From Steroidobacteraceae bacterium (GTDB taxonomy: Bacteria > Pseudomonadota > Gammaproteobacteria > Steroidobacterales > Steroidobacteraceae): a DNA stretch of 5,817 nucleotides. A program made the translations under genes and the position numbers. Below are positions 1 through 5,817 of the stretch, in pieces. Positions within the stretch are counted from its first letter, which is position 1, and every line of letters begins with the position of its first letter. The stretch is from the NCBI GenBank assembly GCA_025927665.1, contig JAICKZ010000213.1, forward strand, positions 1 to 5,817, read 5' to 3'. A model generated the notes under the pieces. It worked only from the letters and a program-made list of their open reading frames with translations. It made no database searches and was not told the origin of the DNA.

Positions 1-2632
1 GCTCGTCATGATACAAATGTGATGTTGTAGTTTGTACTTCACCCAATACAGTGACCTCTTGGCGCTGTTTAGGAACAATCAAGGCATCGCCATTGCGCAG
101 AATAACATCGTCTTCACTGCCAGGAGGATTCTTAATTACACGATCAAGATCAATAACCAACCTTCCAACTGCTCTAGTTGTTTTAAGTTGAGTTAAAAGA
201 GACTGCCCAATACTCAAGGCCTGTGAGGCTTGTCCACCTTGTGCAGAATTTAACTGCGAACCTTGTAATGCCAAAGACGTTAGATCGCTTTGCATTCGTG
301 TCGCTAACAGATCGAGTTGCTGCTGCTCACGTTCACGCAGATCATCACGGGTAAAAACACTGCCTTCTGCAAAGGCCTGTTCAGTCAATCCACCCGCACG
401 ATTAATTAACATCTTCAATGTTTCACCACGCTGTATGGCGTACTTCCCTGGAAAACGCACCTCTCCTTGTAAGGTTACAGCATCCTGCGTTTCCCATTGC
501 GGTAGCTCTTTAATGCTTAACAAGTCTGACGATTGCAATGCAATGTCCGCGTTGGCATCACCACGTGCGATAGCTGCCAAATCTACATTAATCAACTCAG
601 TGGTACGCTTGCCATTATGTTCTTGATAACGAACGAGTTCGGCGCTGTTGGCATAAGCTGCATCTTGCAAGTTACCACCCGCACGCAAAAGATCACTGAC
701 TTTCATATTGGGTTCGAGCGGATAATCGCCAGGAACTTTAATGCGTCCACTAATAGTCACCACTTCCGTGGGACGCGCAATCCGCGATTGTAATCGTAAT
801 TCGTCCAATATAGGTTTAATTACATGCGAACGATCGGTCTCGAAATCAAATACAGTAATGCGATCACGCGGCATCAACACCACATCGGCACTGCTACCCG
901 GATTAGCTAATGCCTTGGCAAGATCAGCTGATAATACTGCCACGGTGCGATCAGGTGGCAGTTCGCGGCGGATCAGCAAGTAGTGAATGTCAGCGTTGGG
1001 TTTCAGATCATCAACAGAAGTGATCACATCGCTTAAACGTAAGCCGTCTCGCCATGCCACTGCATGCGCTGCATATAAATGCCCTTCTATCGTGACGCCC
1101 GAATCCAATGTTGGCGGCATACGCGCAATATTCAACACGTCGCCATTGTGTATTGATAAGGAACGATCAGAGTCATCACTCAAACGTACATTGATTACAT
1201 TGCGATGAGCACCATCAATGCGAGTCACGGAAACCTTATTGACATCTGCATCCGCCGTGAGACCACCCGCAAGGGCAATAATCTCTGCAGCGGATTGATT
1301 ACCTTTAACCTCATAAATTGCAGGACGACGCACTTCACCTGCTACCGCGACGGTTGCTTCCACTGGCGGAATAAAAATAACATCACCAGGTAATAGCTTG
1401 GCGTCATTGCTGGTATCACCGTTTAATAACATGTCATACAAATCAAGCGTGCGTACAAGCGTGCCTTGACGCTTAAGCTGAATATTACGCAGCGACGCAA
1501 TAGGCGTAACACCACCCGAGGCGAACAATGCAGCCGTTATGGTTGATAATCCACTCACTGTATACGAGCCCGGTAGATTTGCTTCGCCGAGGACGAATAC
1601 ACGAATCGAACGAGTTTCGCCCATTGTGACGCTGGCTTTGACACCAATCATTTGTCGCGACACTCGCGATTCCAATTCGGCTTGAACGGCAGTAAATGTT
1701 TGGCCGCCGACACTGATGGGTCCAAGTTCAGGAAAACTGATTCGTCCATCGCGGCCCACAATCAGTTTTACATTGCGATTTTGATTGCCATAAAGTTGAA
1801 TATTGAATGTATCACCTGGGCCCACCACATAATCGGCAGGGACTGGCACATCAGTGACTGGTGCAAAAGTGGAAGGCGCATTATCAAATAAGTCATAACC
1901 AAAAGGTTTGAGCGCTGCAACGCCCGATTTATCCAATGGCAATAAGCTCAATGTGAGTTGTAATTGCAAGAATGCAGGTTCTGCAGAAACGCGGGCTGTA
2001 GCTTGCTCTACACTGAGTCCCGCGAGTGGCATGGATGCAAAACCCGGCAGTAACAACGAACCATCACGTGTCAACGTGTACGGATTTTTGCTGCGAATTA
2101 GCGTAATTAATTCATTCAGCTTTTTCTTTTCCATCTCGGAAAGCGGTTTATCTGGCTCTGGTGCGGGTGCGGGTACTGCAACGGTTTGAGAAACAACTTG
2201 TTGAGGAGGCTGTCCTTGTGTTGCTGGTACCACTGCATTTTTAGGGCGTGGAAAATCGATATTGATCAGTACCGTGTCTTCACCTTTTAATACTGATGGC
2301 AGCAAATTACCCTGATCATCTAATTGTGCATTCTTTTGGTTGTTAAATTGATTCTTAAGTTTTCTACGGCGAGCGCTATCAGCATTATCGTTTGTATTTG
2401 AATTATTGGGATTATTAGAGGAGTTAGTTGTGGAGGCACTGCCATTGCCTTGCCCCATGTTCTGCAATATGGTTTGTTGAGTGGCCGGGTCAAGATTGTT
2501 AAATATCTTTAACTGGTCAGCAGTCGGTGTTTGCGCCCATAGGCGAAAAGTGAACCCCAAGGCAATCATCCCTCCGAGCATGAGCGGCTGCCACCAACTG
2601 ACTTTGGTTACAGCTTTACTTTTTTTCAACAT
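1..2632 (-). CDS. Wza-like outer-membrane polysaccharide export protein with multiple SLBB repeats (3' end outside window)
   Basis: I translated this frame by hand: it is open for 877 codons from ATG at 2632 to the left edge, with no stop, so the C-terminus is missing. Residues 1-34 look like a Sec signal peptide (basic MLKKSK start, hydrophobic core about 16-29, likely cleavage after LWA). There is no lipobox cysteine, unlike E. coli Wza. Residues 60-110 are Asn/Gln-rich and 137-161 Pro-rich. A Wza-type export domain starts near 265 (DYVVGPGDTFNIQLYG). SLBB-like repeats begin near 346 (VLGEANLPGSY), 428 (VAGEVRRPAIY), 514 (divergent), 626 (ISGRIKVPGDY) and 720 (LQGEVRFPGKY), and a sixth starts near 861 (VLGEVQ). 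Repeat five carries an insertion of about 60 Gln/Leu-rich residues (763-820). Family members form the periplasmic and outer-membrane channel for capsule or exopolysaccharide export. The adjacent rhamnose genes fit that role. An in-frame TTG at 2638 is an alternative start. Confidence 0.92.
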   Translation of the reverse strand, partial: MLKKSKAVTKVSWWQPLMLGGMIALGFTFRLWAQTPTADQLKIFNNLDPATQQTILQNMGQGNGSASTTNSSNNPNNSNTNDNADSARRRKLKNQFNNQKNAQLDDQGNLLPSVLKGEDTVLINIDFPRPKNAVVPATQGQPPQQVVSQTVAVPAPAPEPDKPLSEMEKKKLNELITLIRSKNPYTLTRDGSLLLPGFASMPLAGLSVEQATARVSAEPAFLQLQLTLSLLPLDKSGVAALKPFGYDLFDNAPSTFAPVTDVPVPADYVVGPGDTFNIQLYGNQNRNVKLIVGRDGRISFPELGPISVGGQTFTAVQAELESRVSRQMIGVKASVTMGETRSIRVFVLGEANLPGSYTVSGLSTITAALFASGGVTPIASLRNIQLKRQGTLVRTLDLYDMLLNGDTSNDAKLLPGDVIFIPPVEATVAVAGEVRRPAIYEVKGNQSAAEIIALAGGLTADADVNKVSVTRIDGAHRNVINVRLSDDSDRSLSIHNGDVLNIARMPPTLDSGVTIEGHLYAAHAVAWRDGLRLSDVITSVDDLKPNADIHYLLIRRELPPDRTVAVLSADLAKALANPGSSADVVLMPRDRITVFDFETDRSHVIKPILDELRLQSRIARPTEVVTISGRIKVPGDYPLEPNMKVSDLLRAGGNLQDAAYANSAELVRYQEHNGKRTTELINVDLAAIARGDANADIALQSSDLLSIKELPQWETQDAVTLQGEVRFPGKYAIQRGETLKMLINRAGGLTEQAFAEGSVFTRDDLREREQQQLDLLATRMQSDLTSLALQGSQLNSAQGGQASQALSIGQSLLTQLKTTRAVGRLVIDLDRVIKNPPGSEDDVILRNGDALIVPKQRQEVTVLGEVQTTTSHLYHDE

Positions 2633-2638
2633 GCTCAA

Positions 2639-2683
2639 GAATTCGCTCCCTTCAACTTCGATACGCAAAATCGAGGCGAATTC
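2639..2683 (-). repeat. 8-base perfect inverted repeat (GAATTCGC/GCGAATTC) in the leader of the export gene, with a nested smaller repeat
   Basis: The arms are 2639-2646 and 2676-2683 and are perfect reverse complements, 29 bases apart. Nested inside is a second perfect inverted repeat, TCGAT at 2658-2662 and ATCGA at 2670-2674, with a 7-base loop. The 3' arm in the RNA sense includes the last G of the GGAG ribosome-binding site, and two further pairs across a one-base bulge would cover more of it. Folding could therefore hinder translation of the export gene. There is no following T-run, so it does not look like an intrinsic terminator. The regulatory role is inference. Confidence 0.5.
2646..2652 (-). 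promoter_or_regulatory. Ribosome-binding site of the SLBB export gene
   Basis: The minus strand reads AAGGGAG here. The GGAG core ends 13 bases before the ATG at 2632, which is long, but only 7 bases before an in-frame TTG at 2638. The three upstream rfb genes all use a 7-base spacing, so the TTG start (adding two residues) is a serious alternative. The site touches the inner end of the inverted repeat at 2639-2683. Confidence 0.6.
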
Positions 2684-2708
2684 TAGGGCCAACAACGCGT
2701 TGTAGCAA
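2680..2708 (-). promoter_or_regulatory. Putative sigma-70-type promoter for the SLBB export gene
   Basis: On the minus strand the -35 box TTGCTA (2708-2703) is followed by a 17-base spacer and the -10 box TAGAAT (2685-2680), which match TTGACA at 4 of 6 and TATAAT at 5 of 6 positions. The predicted transcript start is near 2673, giving a leader of about 40 bases before the ATG at 2632. An AT-only palindrome, TTAAATTTAA at 2721-2730, lies about 48-57 bases upstream of that start, where an UP element would be. The promoter sits in the only real intergenic gap of the window, pointing at the export gene. It is predicted from sequence alone. Confidence 0.5.
2692..2703. promoter_or_regulatory. Perfect 12-base palindrome ACAACGCGTTGT in the promoter spacer, operator-like
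   Basis: The sequence equals its own reverse complement across all 12 bases with no loop, which suits a dimeric DNA-binding protein better than an RNA hairpin. It begins at the last base of the putative -35 box and fills most of the spacer, where a bound repressor would block RNA polymerase or a MerR-type activator could act. I cannot name a regulator from this sequence. Confidence 0.4.
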
Positions 2709-2743
2709 TCATTATTCGAGTTAAATTTAATCTACATACGAAT

Positions 2744-3838
2744 TCAATATTGCCGGGCCAGCCATTGCCTATAACTGCCATCCATGACCGCTCTCCACCA
2801 GTTTTCATTAGCCAAGTACCATTGCACCGTATTGCGTAGGCCAGACTCAAGCGTCACTTGAGCACGATACCCAAGTTCGCTTTCAATCTTACTGCAATCA
2901 ATTGCGTAGCGACGATCATGACCAGGTCGATCTTTCACATAGGTAAGTAAACTTGAGCTGGGTGGCCCATGAACTGCAGGTGCATCAGGAAAGCGTTGCT
3001 TCAAAGTGCTTTCGCTGGCAAATAACTCATCCACAACATGGCAGAGGGTTTTTACCAGATGAATATTCTCCGCTTCCGCACCGCCACCGATGTTGTACAC
3101 CTCACCGGGGACACCTTTGTTGATCACCAACTCAATGCCACGACAATGATCACTGACATGTAACCAATCACGCACATTTTTTCCATCACCATAGATCGGC
3201 AACGGCTTACCTTGCAAAATATTCACAATGATTAACGGAATCAATTTTTCTGGAAAATGAAACGGCCCATAGTTGTTAGAGCAATTACTCGTAGTTACAT
3301 TTAAATTGTAAGTATGGTGATAAGCGCGTACTAAATGATCGGAAGCTGCCTTGCTTGCAGAATAAGGTGAGTTGGGAGCATAAGGCGTGGTCTCGGTAAA
3401 CGCAGGATCGGCGGCGCTTAATGAACCATACACTTCATCAGTTGAAACATGATGAAAGCGATGTCGCTCAACTAATTTTTCTTCTAACCAAACTTTGCGT
3501 GCGGCTTTAAGCAACGAATGCGTACCAATAATATTGGTTTGCACAAACGCATCCGGTCCATGAATGGAACGATCCACATGTGACTCCGCCGCAAAGTGTA
3601 CAAGCGTATCGAGTCGTTCATCACGCAGCAATGATTCAACCAACGGCGTATCGGCAATATCACCCTGTACAAAACGCAATTCAGCACGTTGTCGTATCTG
3701 CTCAAGATTGCGGACATTGCCCGCGTAAGTCAGTGCATCCAATACCACAACGCGATCATCGGGATAATGCTGCAGCCAATGATGAACAAAATTGGCACCA
3801 ATAAAACCGGCACCGCCGGTAATGAGCAATCTACGCAC
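2744..3838 (-). CDS. rfbB: dTDP-glucose 4,6-dehydratase
   Basis: RfbB (RmlB) is the cytoplasmic NAD-dependent enzyme that converts dTDP-glucose to dTDP-4-keto-6-deoxyglucose, the second step of dTDP-L-rhamnose synthesis. The protein is an extended short-chain dehydrogenase. The Rossmann motif GGAGFIG is at residues 8-14, FAAESHVDRS at 82-91, the catalytic STDEVYG (Thr133, Asp134, Glu135) at 132-138, and the Tyr159/Lys163 pair in YSASK. DRPGHDRRYAID lies in the C-terminal part. From GTG at 3838 it is 364 residues, close to the usual length of about 360. I chose that GTG because AGGAG (3850-3846) lies 7 bases before it and the resulting MRRLLITGGAGFIG matches the family N-terminus; a longer frame from GTG at 3862 lacks this support. 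It overlaps rfbD by 8 bases. The TGA stop is followed three codons later by an in-frame TAG. Confidence 0.97.
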   Translation of the reverse strand: MRRLLITGGAGFIGANFVHHWLQHYPDDRVVVLDALTYAGNVRNLEQIRQRAELRFVQGDIADTPLVESLLRDERLDTLVHFAAESHVDRSIHGPDAFVQTNIIGTHSLLKAARKVWLEEKLVERHRFHHVSTDEVYGSLSAADPAFTETTPYAPNSPYSASKAASDHLVRAYHHTYNLNVTTSNCSNNYGPFHFPEKLIPLIIVNILQGKPLPIYGDGKNVRDWLHVSDHCRGIELVINKGVPGEVYNIGGGAEAENIHLVKTLCHVVDELFASESTLKQRFPDAPAVHGPPSSSLLTYVKDRPGHDRRYAIDCSKIESELGYRAQVTLESGLRNTVQWYLANENWWRAVMDGSYRQWLARQY

Positions 3839-4715
3839 TTGCAAGCTCCTGCAAAACTTCACGCAATTTTTGTCGCCAATGCACCGGCGAGATTTTCAGA
3901 TCCGAATAGGCACGTGACTTATCTAAAACACTGAATGCGGGTCGCTTCGCGGGCGTTGGGTATTCACTGGTTACTATGGGAACCACCGTAATATCACGCT
4001 TTAAAATGCCCGACACGGCCGCCTCTTCGGCAATGGCAACTGCGAAGTCGTACCAACTTGCTACACCGGCATCGCTCCAGTGATACATACCCGATAATTC
4101 AGAATGAGCAACACAACTCCATAACATAGCGGCGAGCGATTGAGTTGAAGTGGGCGTGCCAATTTGATCTGCTACTACTCGAACCATGCCGCGCTCATGC
4201 ATAAGTCTCAGCATGGTGGTCAAAAAATTTTTACTATGGCTGTCGTACAACCATGATGTGCGTACAATGATCGCGCGTTCACGCAAAGTTTCGATAATGA
4301 CACGTTCACCTTCATGCTTGGTACGACCATACACGCTTAATGGATTGCATATAGCATCCGCTGCATAAGAGCGTGATGCATTGCCATCAAATACAAAATC
4401 AGTGGAAACATGGATCATGCGAGCGGCGAGTGATTCGCTTACAGCCAGTGCAAGATTGCGTGCACCTTCAACATTGACAGCGTAAGCCATCTCGATATCA
4501 CTTTCTGCTTTGTCAACGGCGGTGTAGGCTGCCGTATTCATCACAACGTCGGGTTTAAGTTCAGCGATGCATAATTGCACAGCGCTTGCATCGGTGATAT
4601 CCAGTTGCGTACGCGTTAAAGCGGTAATCAACATATTGGCAGGGGCATTCTTGCAAAGCGCCTGGGCCAATTGACCACTCGCACCGGTGATCAATACTTT
4701 CACTGTGGTATTCAA
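3831..4715 (-). CDS. rfbD: dTDP-4-dehydrorhamnose reductase
   Basis: RfbD (RmlD) is the cytoplasmic NAD(P)H-dependent reductase that makes dTDP-L-rhamnose in the last step of the pathway. The 294-residue product shows the Rossmann motif TGASGQLA at 10-17, NTAAYTAVDKAE at 60-71, the catalytic STDFVFDG at 104-111 with Thr105, Tyr129 and Lys133 in VYGRTK, DQIGTPTS at 183-190, and the C-terminal YPTPAKRPAFSVLD at 252-265, all typical of this family. The start is taken as TTG at 4715, overlapping the rfbC stop by 4 bases, because AGAGG (4727-4723) is 7 bases upstream. The in-frame GTG at 4703 gives the canonical-looking MKVLITGASGQL but has no ribosome-binding site at a usable distance, so it is second choice. 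The gene overlaps rfbB by 8 bases downstream. Confidence 0.96.
   Translation of the reverse strand: MNTTVKVLITGASGQLAQALCKNAPANMLITALTRTQLDITDASAVQLCIAELKPDVVMNTAAYTAVDKAESDIEMAYAVNVEGARNLALAVSESLAARMIHVSTDFVFDGNASRSYAADAICNPLSVYGRTKHEGERVIIETLRERAIIVRTSWLYDSHSKNFLTTMLRLMHERGMVRVVADQIGTPTSTQSLAAMLWSCVAHSELSGMYHWSDAGVASWYDFAVAIAEEAAVSGILKRDITVVPIVTSEYPTPAKRPAFSVLDKSRAYSDLKISPVHWRQKLREVLQELASA
3846..3850 (-). promoter_or_regulatory. Ribosome-binding site that fixes the rfbB start
   Basis: The minus strand reads AGGAG, followed by 7 bases and then GTG at 3838. The site lies inside the last codons of rfbD and decides against the upstream GTG at 3862, which would add eight residues not typical of RfbB. 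Confidence 0.8.
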
Positions 4716-5260
4716 GCGAAGACCTCTGCATGCTTGATGCCCGGTGCTTCAGCGTCACGAGCTGCCAGATTTGGCATCACACCCAAGGGCAAGGGCCATT
4801 GAATACCTACATCAGGATCATTCCAACGAATAGTACGTTCATGTTGTGGTGCGTAGATATCTGTAACCTTGTAAAGAAAATCCACGCTCTCACTCAGTGC
4901 TAAAAATCCATGAGCGAAACCCGGCGGCACCCATAACATGTGATGATTCTGATCATTCAATTCGACGCCCACCCATTGTCCAAAGCGAGGTGAACTACGA
5001 CGTACATCAATCGCTACATCAAATACCGCGCCTTGAGTTACTCGCATCAATTTTCCCTGTGTATTCTGAATCTGATAATGCATGCCGCGTAAAGTCCATT
5101 GCACTGAACGACTGTGATTATCCTGAACAAAGTTAGCCGAGATACCTGCTGCTGCAAATTTATTGTGTTGCCAACTTTCCAGAAAAAACCCGCGTGCATC
5201 ACCAAATACTTTTGGCTTGATCAATATTACTTCTGGCAACCGTGTAGGAACGAACTCCAT
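4712..5260 (-). CDS. rfbC: dTDP-4-dehydrorhamnose 3,5-epimerase
   Basis: RfbC (RmlC) epimerises dTDP-4-keto-6-deoxyglucose at C3 and C5 to give dTDP-4-keto-L-rhamnose, without a cofactor. The 182-residue product has the usual length and the cupin-fold signatures of the family: GDARGFFLESW at 20-30, QDNHSRS at 46-52, LRGMHYQ at 57-63 with catalytic His61, GKLMRV at 69-74, WVPPGFAHGF at 110-119, and FLYKVTDIY with Tyr130 as the likely general acid. Asp169 in AARDAEA fits the Asp that pairs with the catalytic His in known RmlC structures. The ATG at 5260 shares its A with the TAA stop of rfbA, and AGAGG (5272-5268) sits 7 bases upstream. All expected active-site residues are present, so it should be functional. 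Confidence 0.97.
   Translation of the reverse strand: MEFVPTRLPEVILIKPKVFGDARGFFLESWQHNKFAAAGISANFVQDNHSRSVQWTLRGMHYQIQNTQGKLMRVTQGAVFDVAIDVRRSSPRFGQWVGVELNDQNHHMLWVPPGFAHGFLALSESVDFLYKVTDIYAPQHERTIRWNDPDVGIQWPLPLGVMPNLAARDAEAPGIKHAEVFA
4723..4727 (-). promoter_or_regulatory. Ribosome-binding site supporting the TTG start of rfbD
   Basis: The minus strand reads AGAGG, 7 bases before TTG at 4715. It lies within the last codons of rfbC and favours the rare TTG over the GTG at 4703, which would be 19 bases away. Confidence 0.7.
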
Positions 5261-5817
5261 TAAATGGCCTCTTTCAGCAACTCATGCAAGTATTCTCCGT
5301 AAGCAGTCTTATCAAGTATAACTGCCAGCTTCTGCAGTTGTTCTGCATTGATGTAACCCGCGCGATAGGCAATTTCTTCTGGGCAACAAACTTTCAATCC
5401 TTGACGATTTTCAATTGCTTCAATAAACATTGATGCTTGCAGTAATGATTCATGTGTGCCGGTATCAAGCCATGCGGTACCACGACCGAACAATTCAACT
5501 TTCAATTTGCCTCGCTCAAGATAAACTCGATTGACATCCGTAATTTCATATTCACCACGTGCCGATGGTTTGATACTAGTAGCGATATCGATTACATCGT
5601 TATCGTAAAAATATAAACCCGTCACCGCATAATTAGATTTTGGTTGTTTGGGCTTTTCTTCAATTCCTAGCGCATTACCCTGCGCATCAAAATGTACTAC
5701 ACCGTAACGCTCTGGATCTTTAACCCGATAAGCAAATACGGTTGCACCCAATCGAGATGCTGCTGCTTTTAATTGCTCTGGTAAGCCATGACCAAAGAAA
5801 ATGTTATCACCTAACAC
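5260..5817 (-). CDS. rfbA: Glucose-1-phosphate thymidylyltransferase, C-terminal part (5' end outside window)
   Basis: RfbA (RmlA) joins glucose-1-phosphate and dTTP into dTDP-glucose, the first step toward dTDP-rhamnose. The 185 visible residues begin with VLGDNIFFGHG, which in full-length enzymes lies about 110 residues from the N-terminus. The gene is therefore cut by the window edge, and the GTG at the edge is an internal valine, not a start. Visible motifs, counted from the edge, are LGDN (metal-binding Asp, 2-5), ERYGVV (36-41), IEEKPKQPKSNYAVTGLYFYD (sugar-binding EEKP at 53-56), RGEYEITDVN (87-96) and AWLDTGTHESLLQAS (115-129, second metal-binding Asp118). The C-terminal CPEEIAYRAGYI segment is typical of the rhamnose-pathway enzymes. 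The TAA stop overlaps the rfbC ATG by one base. Confidence 0.96.
   Translation of the reverse strand: MLGDNIFFGHGLPEQLKAAASRLGATVFAYRVKDPERYGVVHFDAQGNALGIEEKPKQPKSNYAVTGLYFYDNDVIDIATSIKPSARGEYEITDVNRVYLERGKLKVELFGRGTAWLDTGTHESLLQASMFIEAIENRQGLKVCCPEEIAYRAGYINAEQLQKLAVILDKTAYGEYLHELLKEAI
5268..5272 (-). promoter_or_regulatory. Ribosome-binding site of rfbC within the end of rfbA
   Basis: The minus strand reads AGAGG, 7 bases before the rfbC ATG at 5260, embedded in the last codons of rfbA. The same motif and spacing recur before rfbD. Confidence 0.75.

Noticed and set aside
2639..2683. Intrinsic terminator after rfbB
   Set aside because: The inverted repeat has a 29-base separation, is interrupted inside, and is not followed by a T-run on the minus strand. 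No other hairpin plus T-run is visible in the gap, so read-through is likely.
435..2705. Several plus-strand open frames of 62-93 codons opposite the export gene
   Set aside because: The minus strand is open for 877 codons here with clear export-domain and SLBB motifs. The plus-strand frames have low-complexity, unrecognisable products and no consistent ribosome-binding sites, so they are shadows.
2639..2745. Three GAATTC sites within about 107 bases (2639, 2678, 2740), suggesting a cloning or assembly junction
   Set aside because: Coding frames and context on both sides are continuous and biologically coherent, and two of the sites are the arms of the inverted repeat. Chance or the repeat explains them.
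3839..3862. Upstream GTG start for rfbB at 3862
   Set aside because: It adds eight residues not expected in RfbB and lacks a ribosome-binding site, whereas GTG at 3838 has AGGAG at 7 bases and the standard N-terminus.
3580..5136. Plus-strand and alternative-frame minus-strand open frames within the rfb genes
   Set aside because: They lie wholly or almost wholly inside or across well-supported rfb genes in other frames and have no recognisable motifs.
1..5817. tRNA, rRNA, CRISPR, insertion sequence or phage features
   Set aside because: Nearly the whole window is coding on the minus strand, and I saw no repeat arrays, transposase motifs, terminal repeats or tRNA-like sequences.

Overview
The window reads almost entirely on the minus strand. 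It carries the end of a nucleotide-sugar operon followed by the start of a polysaccharide export gene. In transcription order (high to low coordinates) the genes are: the C-terminal part of rfbA (glucose-1-phosphate thymidylyltransferase), rfbC (dTDP-4-dehydrorhamnose 3,5-epimerase), rfbD (dTDP-4-dehydrorhamnose reductase), rfbB (dTDP-glucose 4,6-dehydratase), a 111-base intergenic region, and a long gene for a Wza-like SLBB-repeat export protein that runs off the left edge. No plus-strand gene, RNA gene, mobile element or CRISPR array is supported.

The four rfb genes form a complete dTDP-L-rhamnose pathway: RfbA makes dTDP-glucose, RfbB dehydrates it to the 4-keto-6-deoxy sugar, RfbC epimerises that at C3 and C5, and RfbD reduces it to dTDP-L-rhamnose. 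They overlap by 1, 4 and 8 bases. Each of the three complete genes has an AGAGG or AGGAG ribosome-binding site exactly 7 bases before its start, inside the preceding gene, which suggests tight translational coupling. Two of the three complete genes use non-ATG starts (TTG for rfbD, GTG for rfbB).

The only real gap between genes, 2633-2743, is rich in structure. It holds a good sigma-70-like promoter (TTGCTA, 17 bases, TAGAAT), a perfect 12-base palindrome inside that promoter's spacer, an AT-only palindrome at an UP-element position, and a perfect 8-base inverted repeat whose second arm touches the ribosome-binding site of the export gene. This suggests that the export gene can be expressed and controlled separately from the sugar genes.

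The export protein (877 codons visible, C-terminus missing) has a signal peptide, an Asn-rich and Pro-rich linker, a Wza-type polysaccharide export domain and at least five SLBB repeats plus the beginning of a sixth. With rhamnose synthesis next door, the locus probably makes and exports a rhamnose-containing exopolysaccharide, capsule or O-antigen-like polymer. The organism is most likely a gram-negative proteobacterium, probably a gammaproteobacterium of moderate GC content. That is judged from the outer-membrane exporter, the rfb protein sequences and base composition, and the lineage is uncertain. These are known families. I did not find a convincing previously undescribed system; the most novel part is the intergenic control region.
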